Below are positions 23,141 through 34,088 of a stretch of 64,000 nucleotides of DNA, piece after piece. Location of the stretch: assembly GCA_016490735.1 (NCBI GenBank), contig JAEMWC010000075.1, positions 263,501 to 327,500 on the forward strand. Direction: 5' to 3'. This DNA is from Pachyseris speciosa (Eukaryota; Cnidaria; Anthozoa; Scleractinia; Pachyseridae). The notes beneath the pieces were generated by a model. The model saw only the letters and a program-made list of their open reading frames with translations, was not told where the DNA came from and searched no databases. How positions within the stretch are numbered: the first letter of the stretch is position 1; each line of letters begins with the position of its first letter. Made by a program: the position numbers and the translations under genes.

Positions 23141-24198
23141 CCACAGGAACGAGATGCCAGCGATAACTCATAGGTAGGGCAGGTAGGTTGCCTATATTTA
23201 TACACGATGTGTATAAAAGCTGAAAGCTTGTGGGGTCGTGTACAATACATTACTACTAAATTAAAATACAAGTAAAGCTAAATATTAAATACAATTAAAT
23301 GCAGTGTAAATGCATATTAAATCCTATCAGCGCGACTTGAAGTTTGAAGCTTACATTCAAATATATACAAAATCTTCAAGTTCAAAACTAGCGGTCGAGG
23401 CTGATAATACGTTGTTCCAATTTCAAATCTTTAAACAGTGCGTGTTTGTTGCCTATTGCAACACCATAAGGTTTTACTTAGCTCAGAGGCAAAAAAGCTG
23501 CCAAGTCCTTGTGATGACATTAGTTTCCATCTAGGGAGCACAGTCTCCACTTCAAACCTTTGTTAGTGGCTAGTAAAATCTACTGTATTTAGTTTTGAGA
23601 GGACAAATAGAAGTTGTCATTAAAATAACGTTTATTATATAAACACCAATGAAATACCAGGTGAGCTTTCACGCAAAAACATGATAATTACATGTTATCT
23701 TCACACGTGAAAAGATCACCACTGCTATGGTTACATAATAAATCGCACCTTCAAGCCATGTAATATCCTCTATGTATCACATAGTGTATGTGGAAATGCT
23801 CTGAATCCCAAAGTGTACAGTATGCATCAATTCTGGACAATTTTGGATTATTAGAAGATTATTATTGTTGAATTAATTTTCATGCCTCAGGTTTTCACCC
23901 AAAGGACATAGGATTGATGTGGTACAAGTACATAGCCTATAAATGCAAAATCACTCACCAGTTCACTATTTAATGAGCAATTGCTTCAACTGTTTTGGTG
24001 TAATTGAGAGCTGGCGTGGAAATGTGAACTAGGTCAAATGATCTGAACAACAGTTTTATAGGAAAAAAAACCTTTACCCCTGAATTAAACCCTGCTTACT
24101 AGGGTCTTGCCTCTTTATTAGCTCAATTAAAATAAACAGAAGTGTATCATTATTATTATATACCAAACTATAATTTTATTCCAGTCCATGGAGCTTAC
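23141..24198. other. Unassigned AT-rich DNA
   Basis: No gene or element recognised. Confidence 0.35.
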
Positions 24199-24276
24199 CT
24201 CAGTTATTGGTGTGCAATCATCAACATCCGGATTGTCATCACACATACAGGATGTTGAAGTAGTCAAGTACATCCC
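24199..24276 (-). CDS. Candidate 26-codon exon, cysteine-containing
   Basis: Minus strand: acceptor TTTTTGTTTTGCAG, then 78 bases open in phase 0, then donor GAG/GTAAGC. It encodes STSCMCDDNPDVDDC within 26 residues, suggesting an extracellular acidic loop with three cysteines. GTAAG- or GTAATG-type donor-like words on the same strand near 24517, 24567, 24690 and 24776 hint at more exons, but I cannot define them. Function unknown. Confidence 0.4.
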
Positions 24277-24357
24277 CTGCAAAACAAAAATTGCCTGAAA
24301 TTTCAGTTTAAATGAATGGTTAATTAATATATTTTTAGGCATATTTTGAAAGGTCAA

Positions 24358-25229
24358 AAACTTGGTCCTCTTAATTGACTGGCCACATCATTTGAAGAGG
24401 TCCATACTTGTTACAATGACTGTTTTGCATCGATGAGAGCTAATTGACATAAAGATGAATGTCAATTAAGATACCATTAACAATATTAATTATTAATATT
24501 AATTTTAACAAACATTACCTGGCCTAATTTCAATCCCTTTCACAATAATTGATGAAAGCTGGCTTACCTCAGAGGTTTGGAGTCTGTAACAGAGACCTTC
24601 TTGGTCAGGTGGTTTGTAAGAGTGTAGTGTAAATTAATTTTGTAAAGTTACCCAAGTGTGCTTCAAGTTGTTTGAATTCATGTTGTTTTACCTCAAAGTG
24701 CATACACCAGCTTCTTATTTGAGGTCCAGTTCTTGCAAAAAGGTTTTGAAAACACTGACAGTAAAAATAATGCATTACCTTTAAAATGTGCTACACTACG
24801 TGAAATTTGGGTGTCTCAAGATTCGTTGAGTAGAAGCAAGCCCTTGACAATAAATCCTGACATTGCAGGGTTAATTGCAATACAGGGGTAATACTGTACC
24901 TATACATAATCTTCATGTGTGCCCCTGCTGCCCATGGCATTTGACTCCATGGCAATTTTGATTATCAGTTATAAAGAGGATAATTGAATAGTAAAATAAG
25001 AAGAGATATTTGTAAATATACATGAATTAAATGTGCGGTATATTTATATTAATTAAATCCATTATCATTCCATTACCAAATACTTTTATCACATTGACTT
25101 AACTAAAACCAGTTATCTCAACATTGTTCTTGGCATACGAATCATATAACGCATCTTGGGTGTTATGGAACAGGCTGGATACAACTCTTTGAATTTCTGA
25201 TGATGGTTTCGAATTATTAAACTTGTATA
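24358..25229. other. AT-rich DNA with several minus-strand donor-like sites
   Basis: Repeated CTTACCTCAG / TTACCTCAAA words read as splice donors on the minus strand. I find no exon with convincing coding content, so these may be a repeated word and not splice sites. Confidence 0.3.
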
Positions 25230-25500
25230 CCCTTGCATCAGGAACCCAGCCAGACTGGGGACAAAGCCTGGCCTGAAAGCCAGGGTGAACCTGGCATGTG
25301 GCCAGGGGATTAAAAAACCGGGAAAGCTACGGTCACAGGGCCAGCTCAGCCTGGCCTGGTTCCAAATTGGGGAAAGAAAAAGTGAAAAGCATTGGCCTGA
25401 ATGGCCTGGACTGGCCAGGGCCAAAAATTGGTAAAGTCTCAGCCAGCCAGGGCAGTATCAAATAGCTAGAGATGTTAGCTCGGCAGGTCAAGCTGCAGCG
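25230..25500. repeat. CCTGGCC-rich cryptic repeat cluster
   Basis: The words CCTGGCC, GGCCTGG, GCCAGG and their reverse complements occur about a dozen times in 270 bases, making many overlapping short palindromes in an otherwise AT-rich neighbourhood. The minus-strand open frames across it are low-complexity by-products. Confidence 0.55.
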
Positions 25501-25648
25501 GTATAAATATGTTCCACCCAAGCTGCCAGGCCACAAAAACTTACACTAGCATTAATATGACTATTAGAGCAATGCTGAGTCAACAGTCAATTTAAGTATA
25601 CCAAACTAACTTATTATGATTGTATCAGTCATCAAATGTATTACAGAA

Positions 25649-26005
25649 AGGGGTACTGTCATGTCCATGCATTCGTTTTATATGTTCAAATTGTGAAGAA
25701 TTACTTTTCCTTAAAGTGCTCGGCCTGTTAAACATGAAGAGGTAGACTTCAAACAATTTGTTCGAAAGAAAATAAACAAATATTATTTTATGGTGATTTT
25801 TCCCTGACACAATGATAAAAGTTGAAAACGAACTTTTTCAAGTTGCAATCCATTTCCTCCCTGTCATCCTTGGCCATACACAACCGCAAATAGTTTCAAG
25901 GCACATAACAAGTACTACATACTGTAAGAAGGCTGCAAAAAAGTTAAAGGTTATATTATTGCAATTTAATCTTTAGGTTTATCCAAATTTCATGACAGTG
26001 CCCCT
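25649..26005. mobile_element. MITE related to the one at 19601
   Basis: Ends AGGGGTACTGTCATG and, inverted, CATGACAGTGCCCCT. TTAA follows the right end (26006-26009); the left site reads AGAA, so one copy of the duplication has mutated. 357 bases, non-coding. Confidence 0.65.
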
Positions 26006-26009
26006 TTAA

Positions 26010-27198
26010 CACTGTGTCTATCACATGTTTTTTAATACGCATGTATACAACAAGAGAATTTCTTTGAAAACGTTATCAGAGAATATGACATATAAAAAAT
26101 AACGAAACAAATAAAGGATGTGATATGAGGCTGTCCAACAATTTTATTTACAATAAGCAAATTACATTTCACTCAAATCACTTCAAATCATTGAAATGTA
26201 CGCGCCAACAGAGCTTGTTTTTCCAGATTTTTATGTACACAATATCAGGTTATGTCAAGCGTAGTTGTCTGAATCATAAATTTGTAATAGACTTAAGCTT
26301 AAATTTCTACCAATATTATTGTCAAAAATATTAAAAAATGCAAAAATTAAGGTTTACAAACTTGTGCATTCAAGAGAAAGCAGATCTAGAGATCTATACA
26401 TTTGAATTTTAAAATTTATATGAACTGGAACAAAAATTAGAAGAGAAATGGTAAACAGCGGACTTAGCTAATATTGATTTAATTTTTTTTGGGCCGTTTA
26501 CGGAGCTTCATTGCATTTGCTGTCCGCGGATGAGTTTGTCAACAATATGCCACCCCAGCTTGTACTTTTGCTCCATTTTGCTCTTCTTGTGTTTTGTACT
26601 AGCTTATCCCAGGCCATTAATCTTCGGCCCCAAAGGGTAGGCATTACCGGTAAATAAATGATGTCTAAAACAAAAATAAGATTTCCTCAGTGACCATTTA
26701 TTACAGTCAGTCATTAATAGCAAAGATATCAGTGACGTCACCTATTGTTATTATGATGCCAACCTGAGAGCTATTGGTTGGTGAAACAAAGAATTCTTTG
26801 GTTTAATGTTTTAACATTTAAATAACAAAAACAATGTTTGTAAACAAATATCTTCCCTATAGATCGTTTTCACCTGACATCATCTCTTTCTAAAATCTAA
26901 AACTAAAGATCCAACAAAGTTTTTATCCTCATCAGGCATAAGCGGCGGCATATTTATATCTGTTTACAATTATACAGCTCAAAAGTGTGCTTCGTTTGGA
27001 AACCAGAGCATTAAAGAGGTGCGTGACACAAAGCTACGATCGAGTTTGTTGAAAAATATATACTTATCTCATGATTTTGAGCTCTTTTAGAAGTTAGAGC
27101 ATTCGGAAAAGTGCTTATGTAAATACTTGTTTTTTCAGTACTGATAATCAGTCGCCTAGATAGCCAAAGTGAGTTCCAGATGTTTACACTGTTTTCGG
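26010..27198. other. Unassigned AT-rich DNA
   Basis: No coding signal recognised. Short frames only. Confidence 0.35.
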
Positions 27199-27238
27199 GC
27201 CGCCATATTTGTGTACCACGGAGGTACACAAACATGGC
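27199..27238. repeat. Short hairpin
   Basis: CGCCATATTTGTGTACC, a 5-base loop, then GGTACACAAACATGGCG. Nearly perfect arms of 17 bases; probably the end of a foldback element. Confidence 0.55.
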
Positions 27239-27725
27239 GTTTTCATACTGGCCTCTGTAAATTTATGCGGCACATTTCGACACTTACCAAAATCTCTCAA
27301 TGGCTTGCCTACCTGTCAGACTAATCGACCGGCTGATACATCCACGGTGATGCCTTCATTTAGTTGCACGTCGGCGCCACAAACTTGCCTTTAGTTTACC
27401 ACATTAACGCTGTTTTCATTCTCCCACTGAACCACTAAAAAACCATCTTCGAGAAAGGAAAAATAACCGGTCAGTGTAAAACGCAGACTGCAGACCCGGG
27501 GTAAAATGCAGACCGAAGGTAAAATGTAGACTGCAGACTGCAGACTTCACACCAGGGGTAAAATGCAGACTGCGGGTAAAATAAAATATTACAGTCTTTC
27601 CCTCAAAACCGTTAACACCAGAAAACATTTCTGGAATGTTTATTGTTTCGCGACCAATCAGATGTGAGATGAAACCGCAAAAGATAACCCCCAAACCGTA
27701 ACGGCCTGAAAGGTTTGGATTCAGT

Positions 27726-28337
27726 AGTCACGACTTCACACGAAACAACGTGCTGGCTTTTTTCTTCCACGACAAATCTTCAATTTTACCGTTTTCAAAT
27801 ACTGAAATTGTTTTTTATTTGTAATTCAGAGCAATAGCGGTCAATAGCTACCGCATTTTCGTTTCTACCGTCGACTTCTTACGGCAAATGTGGCAAACAT
27901 GTACCCTTGCAAATTTTGAAAATTACACTCGCTTTTGATTGACTTTTGGCTTGCGTGACATCTTGAGAATTCTAATGCCATCCATCCGATCCGGCACCGA
28001 AGTAACGTAAAAGAAGAATTTTGTAAACCTTTTTTTTTTTTAATTATTGTCTTGACTTTAAAAAAAGCTAAATCCCAGAAATACTTACCGGTATAACACA
28101 GAAGTACAACTCAGAACACCGTAGACGCAAAATCACAAATACAATTGTTCTGCTCTCAAACGCGTTGTCTAGCCGTATCTGATCATCGCTTTTGGGTAAA
28201 ATATCGATCATATTATTTGCTTATACACCAGCTCTGAAATAGACCAAAGAACAATTTCAGTATTTGACAACGGTAAAATTGAAGATTTATCGTAGAAGAA
28301 AAAAGCCAGCACGCTGTTTCGTGTGAAGTCGTGACTA
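27726..28337. mobile_element. Foldback element with about 95-bp arms
   Basis: The left arm begins TAGTCACGACTTCACACGAA and the right arm ends with the inverse. The arms also share GTGCTGGC, TTTTTTCTTC and an AATTTTACCGTT block. The 612-base unit is non-coding. Confidence 0.7.
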
Positions 28338-28475
28338 TTATTACCCGGGCTGCGCGCGTCTCGCGCGGCGCCCGGGTCTAGAACTACCGACGGTTCTTCT
28401 TTTTCGTCGTCGAGTATCATCCACAAATGGCACTTCCAGCGTTTCTGCGCAAGCGCTAACTATTTTTAACAGAGT

Positions 28476-28972
28476 CATGCCTGTTGTCACGTATCGGAAA
28501 ATGTCGATTCACCTTGTGTCTTTTGAAGTCTGAACAAACAATATGTTAAGAGAAGTGTCTATGCGAATGATTGGAAGTTCAACGGCGAGAAGAAAGCTTT
28601 TAACATGAGTAAACTTAACGGCAGATGGACTGCTTCAGGAGATTGCGAGTAGTCTCTAATTTTGGCGACGGATTTTGGGGGCACGTGCGCGCGCGAAGTT
28701 GCGAGGAGACGCGACGCGAGGGGAGCGCCAAAAATTAGAGACTACAGACAAAGGGAGTTTGACCTTTCACGGCCGAGTGATTCGGAAGTGTAAATCTCAT
28801 ATCAACAGCAAGAATGATGCCTGTTGTCACGTATCGGAAAACGTCGATTCACCTTGTGTCTTTGAAGTCTGAACAACTAATATGTTAAGACAAGTGTCTA
28901 TACGAATGTTTGCAAGTTCAACAGCGAGAAGAAAGCTTTTAACATGACCAAAATTTAACTCCAGATGGATTG
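28476..28972 (+). repeat. Direct duplication of about 158 bp
   Basis: The block starting ATGCCTGTTGTCACGTATCG occurs at 28476-28633 and 28814-28972 with small differences. A MITE-like hairpin sits between the copies. Confidence 0.75.
28649..28745. mobile_element. Short hairpin element
   Basis: GTAGTCTCTAATTTTGGCG at the left and its inverse at the right, with a GC-rich centre full of CGCG words. 97 bases, non-coding. Confidence 0.6.
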
Positions 28973-28999
28973 CCGCCGTGTTCCCCGTATCGGGTGTCT

Positions 29000-29441
29000 G
29001 GAGAACTCAGACCTAGAAAACTCAGACCTCAGACCTAGAAAACTCAGACCCCCCCCCCCCCCCCCAAAAAAAAAAATCTGGAAAACTCAGACCCCCTCAA
29101 AACTATACAAATTGTCAAAGTCAAATAAACGTGGACAGAATAAATTATCGCCGTTCAGTGCGCTGAAATGTTACACCGTCTATTTATCGCAGATAACAAA
29201 CACTTCACGTTATTATAATCGGCTCCGGAGCACGAGACCTAGAATACTCAGACCCCCCCCCCCCCCCCCCCTCCCCCAAACTGGAAAACTCAGACCTCCT
29301 CATAACTATACAAATTTTCTAAGTGAAATAAACGTGGGCAAAATGAATTATCGCCGTTTATGAGGGTTTGAGTTTTTACAGATTGGGGGGAGGGGGTCTG
29401 AGTTTTCTAGGTCTTGTGCTTCGGAGCCGATTATAATAACA
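29000..29441. repeat. CTCAGACC / poly-C foldback cluster
   Basis: AACTCAGACC recurs at about 29006, 29019, 29040, 29084 and 29290, twice running into poly-C tracts (29047-29064 and 29250-29270). The segment 29211-29265 (ATAATCGGCTCCGGAGCACG, then GACCTAGAATACTCAG) is inverted at 29385-29441. Frames through it are low complexity. Confidence 0.6.
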
Positions 29442-30019
29442 TGAGACGACAAAGGAGAAGTGTTTGTAAACAGTTTCACTCTGCTAATTAATTTTTTACT
29501 CACATTTCACCGAGACGTACTCCATTAACGTTTATGCGAAAAAATCCTACATCGTTCGATAAGCGTTTCCTTTCTCAAACAATTATCCATCGAAGCGAAA
29601 ACAAGTGTGCTTAGTTTTTTTTTTGGAATCAATACACTATTTTTATCACCTTGCAAAACGATAAACCTCTGTGGCCTAAAGGTCACTGTTCTTGCCTGTG
29701 ACACAGCTAACCCGGGTTTGATGTCTTTTAGTAGTATATATCACGGGCTTTATTTTTCTGTTTCTCTTTTTCTTGTTCTTTTAGAACTATTTTTTACAAG
29801 TGTTATAATTACTGTTCTCAATGGTTGAGCTGTATTTTAGAGGAATATATGTTGATAGGGGTCTAAAGAAATAGACTCCAACACAAGCTAAACACGGCAA
29901 TGCGTCCGATGTAAGAAAGACAGACTTCCCTCTATTCTTTTGTTTAGCACTAAGTTAGGGATACAATACTGTTTTTTGCAAGCCCGGGTTTAGGCTAATT
30001 GTAGCCTCTTGTTCCAAAT
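29442..30019. other. Unassigned DNA with weak SINE-like segment
   Basis: 29665-29730 has GTGGCCTAAAGGTCACTG and later CCCGGGTTTGATG, which loosely resemble tRNA A and B boxes. Too diverged to call firmly. Confidence 0.3.
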
Positions 30020-30570
30020 TCTCTCAAGCCGTTGCGGTTTGGCAGTTATCTTTTGCGGTTTCATCTCGCATTTGATTGATCGCGAAACAATAAACATTCT
30101 AGAAATTTTTTCTGGTGTTTAGGTTTTGATAGTCTTGCGTCTCCAATCAACGGGAAATAACAATTAGAAAAATGCTATGTCGTTTTTTGGACCCATTAAT
30201 CTGAATTATGTACTCCTTCCGAAAGTGATTGCAATATTTTATTTTACCCTCAGTCTGCATTCTACCCCTGGTCTGCAGTCTGCAGTCTGCATTTTATCCT
30301 CAGTCTGCATTTTACCCCCGGTCTGCAGTCTGCGTTTTACAATGACCGGAAAAATACCGTCGATTGCATCCACCCGTGAACGCACGTGCCCAAAACATGT
30401 TTTCACTTGACGTCAAACGTCTGCGTTTCAGGTGTAAAACTTTAAAGTTTGCCCGCCCAAATGTGAAGTTTCAGCTAGTGTTTCACTACTTGTAGGGATA
30501 TGTTTTTAATCAACAAGAAAGGAAGAAATTATCAAAAAGGCGTCCTTCTTTCAATATATCATAGATATCC

Positions 30571-31068
30571 TAAGGTCTTTAACAGTTCAAGTTCATCTGC
30601 TGATTCAGTTGAGAAGGAATGCGCAGTCATCCTAGATGTAGATTCACCACTTAAGAGTTCGCTGCCTTTTAGATGGGTGACATCATTGGAGAATCGAACT
30701 GCCATTGAAACTTTCCAGTCAATAGTTGTTGTGATTATTATGAGCAGCTCTTCTCGGCAAACCACCACCTTTTTGGCTTCATTTACAGTTCCAGCTTGAA
30801 TACAGGTTTTAACTGAAGTTCCCTGGTGTGATCGCAGCCATCTTGAAAGTTTATGCACAGGACTTCGCAGCGCAGAGCTTTCATTAAGTGATCATCAAAG
30901 AGATTGGTGGCTCTTAGTAGGCGACCACATAAGCGTACCAGTGAACTACAAGTTTGCACAGCGCTAAACTGTAACCTCTGTCGACTGAAGATGAAATTTA
31001 GGATCCGTATTTATTAATCTTTGTTTTCTTTGGTCTTTTACAGGGCTTCCAGAGTCCTTCATCTCCAT
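30571..31068 (+). repeat. Dispersed repeat copy A, left part
   Basis: Matches 59973-60458 (for example GCTGATTCAGTTGAGAA and GGGCTTCCAGAGTCCTTCAT) in the same orientation. It breaks exactly at the Polinton start, and the match resumes at 46867. The Polinton therefore split this copy. Confidence 0.85.
31063..31068 (+). repeat. Polinton target-site duplication, left (CTCCAT)
   Basis: CTCCAT here and at 46861-46866. Polintons make 6-bp duplications. The unoccupied single copy is at 60453-60458. Confidence 0.9.
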
Positions 31069-31513
31069 AAGTAGTATACCGGCGTCAAACAAATACCGTT
31101 TCGCACAAAAACCTTCGTCGCGTTGCTGCGCGCCGCTCCTCGGTTTTTGTGCTCTACAGTATTTGTTTGACGTCGGTATACTATTTGGAAAAGCGCCCCG
31201 GCAAGCAAGGTGCTTGCGCACATTCCGTCCGGCCAATTAGACAGGAGGGGTTGTTGCGTATCCGTGTCACCCAATTAGACACAAGGGGTACCAAGGTATC
31301 CCACCGAATCCGACAGGAAATTATTTCCAGCGAACATATACACAGGAGAATGGCAAACCCCCGAAAAACAGAACCAGCAGCACCCCCGCGTCAAGCGGAA
31401 CAAACCGAGGCAACAGAGCCGTACGACAAGGCCGCCATATTGGCAGATCTAGACACCATGTTTGGGGAGCGGCCCGTGCCGGCACCGCGCAGAAAGAGGC
31501 CGCCAGTTCCCGC
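31069..31513 (+). repeat. Polinton left terminal inverted repeat
   Basis: Pairs with 46355-46798. It starts AAGTAGTATACCGGCGTC, contains an internal hairpin (31069-31186), then the CAAGGTGCTTGCGCACA region, and runs into the first 55 codons of the polymerase frame. Confidence 0.85.
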
Positions 31514-34088
31514 CCCTCGCAGAAAGAAGCCGCCAGATCCCGCCCCTCGCAGACAACGGCCAGCCCCTATTCCCGATCCACAAGCTCCATATGGAGCAGT
31601 TCCGCGCCTTCCCAGACGGCGAGTAAACAAAACTTTTGCCCACATCGAACACAAAGATTGGGGAAAAGAAAGTGAAAGGCGCTACATCTTGTGGCTTATT
31701 CCAGCACAGGAGCGAGTAGACTTGAAGGTTTTGTTGGATCGCCAACCACTTCTTCTGGGAACTGGTCCACTTCCAGCCTGGCTACGAAATTTAGCCCACG
31801 GTCGCGCAATGGTTTCTCTCGACACCTATCGCGACAATCTTTGCTTTTGGCGCTGCTTGGCGGTGCATCGTGGCGCAAGGCCAGATAGATGCGAACGGGC
31901 TTGTCGCGAGTTGGCATGAAGCTATCTCGATCTTCCCAAACCTCCAGGAGACACAGCCAAAACCTCTCTCGACGAATTGGACGACAGCGAAAGATATTTC
32001 AACAAGTTTCTCCCTCCAACCCAATGACTCGGCATTCGCGTTTACGAGCCCGAGCCAACAAACGACAAACCCATTTGGCATCTCCGGCGAAATCCAAACC
32101 CCCAACTGAAAGACATTCTAACAACTGGCATTTTCAAAGGCCACGCATTTCTTATCCGAGACATTTCCAAACTTGCACACATGTACAACTGCGCCCAATG
32201 CAACGCGAGATTCACAAGACTCGGAGATCTCCACCGCCACGCAAACGGAAGGTGCAACAAAAATTCGCTGTTGGTCGAAACCAGTTGAAAAACCCGCAAC
32301 TGCATTCGAAAAAGCCTTCTTCCCATAACACAAGGTTCTCCAACTCCGCATGTCGTTGGTTGGAAAAAGAAACAGAAAACCGAGCAACCCACATCCACCA
32401 CGCGCTTTGCGGGAATGTAGGCGAGAGGTATATCGAAAAAGGCTTTGTGGATGGGTACGACCCCACAACGAAAACGATCTTCCAATTCCACGGCTGCGCA
32501 TTCCACGGCTGCCGCAGATGTTTTCCCGAAGACAGAGACGAGCCGCTCGATGAAAACGGGGACGACTCACTTGAGGAGCGCTGGAGAAGAACCCAAGCCC
32601 GCTCTGCGAAGCTTCGCGGAGCTGGCTTCGAAGTTGTGGAGAAGTGGGGCTGTGAAGGTGGTCCCCTTCCAAGAAAATACCACCGCAAGCCATTCACAGA
32701 AAGCTATCCCCACGCGATAATCTACGATTTCGAAGCATTCGGAGACAGCAACCGCCAAAAGAGCAGACACCATCCCTCACAATCGAAAACGTGCACACCC
32801 CAATCTCTCTTTCCATCGCCGACACGTTTAACCGAGAGCACACACACACATTTGCAATAAAGACCCCTTCACATTGATCTTTCCGTTCTTGGACGAGTTG
32901 CACCAGCGAGGGGAGAAAATCCGAAAGGCTATGAGAGCAAAGTTTCACCCTCCCGACATGGAGTTCCTTTCCAACACACAACGCCAGCGCATTGAGGATT
33001 TGTGGAACCAAGTCCCAACCCTCGGCTTCAACTCGGGTAAATACGATTTGAACTTGATTCGAAACCAGTTCGTGGAACAACTTTGCGCGGGAAACACATA
33101 CATAAAAGTGGGGAAAAGCGCCAACCAGTTGAAGTACCTTCTCGAACCGCGTTCTCGATTTCTTGACATTGTCAACTACATTGGCCCAGGAACCACCTAC
33201 GACAAATGGGTGAAATCATTCGAGTGTGAGGAGGAGAAATCGTGGTTCCCATACGACTGGTTTGATTCTCTCGACAAACTTGATTTCCCGGGGCTTCCCC
33301 CCAATTCCGAATGGTATTCCAAATTGCGTAACGAATTCGTGTTGACAGAAGAAGAGCACGCACAATGTGTCCAGTTGTTCCGAGACAAGGGAATGAAAAC
33401 GTTCGCCGACTGGCTGCAGTACTACAACAACTTGGATGTAGTCCCAGGCCTGGAAGCTTTGAAGAAAATGCGGCCATTGTACAACGAGAAAGGAATCGAC
33501 ATCTTGAAAGACGCGGTGTCGATCCCCGGGGTAAGCATGCACTATCTCCTCCGCGGCGCAATCGAACGAGGAGCGGACCTTTGGACCCCAAGGAAAGAAG
33601 CTTTCGACAGGTTGAAAGGGGCAGTGGTCGGCGGCCCAAGTATTGTTTTCACTCGGTACCACGGAGCAGGGAAAACAAAAATTCGAGACCACCAATTTCG
33701 AAACCCTATCTCTGTCGGAAAATCCTTGGCTACGACGCCAACGCGTTATATTTGTCGACAATGACACAGGACATGCCTTGCGGCCCGGAAAAAGTTTGCC
33801 ACTACAAAAGAGCCAACCAAAGCCCCAGGAGGTTTTGTGTACAGACTCCGAAATGGAATTTGGTTCGGCTTCGCAGAGGTGGACATTGAGATTCCTGAAC
33901 GTTTGTGGCCCAAGTTCGAGGAGATGTGCCCATTCTTCCACAACGCGGAAGTGCCGGCCGAAGCTGTCCCCCAACACATGTTCGACTATCTGGAAAAAAC
34001 CGGCAGGTCTCGTGGGGATAAAAAGAAGTTGGTCGGTGCGCTTTCCGCGAAGAAAATACTCCTCTTCGCCCCTCTATTGCGATGGTAC

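Larger units (their letters stand above)
27440..30370. repeat. Large inverted repeat enclosing 2.3 kb
   Basis: The left arm (about 27440-27720) and right arm (about 30020-30370) are inverted copies. Both hold alternating CTGCAGTCTGCATTTTAC-type units (purine-strand equivalents on the left), and then GCGGTTTCATCTCRCAT and a CGCGA-CAAT word. The arms are diverged. Together with the nested units between them, this looks like a composite foldback or two copies of one repeat in opposite orientation. Confidence 0.6.
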
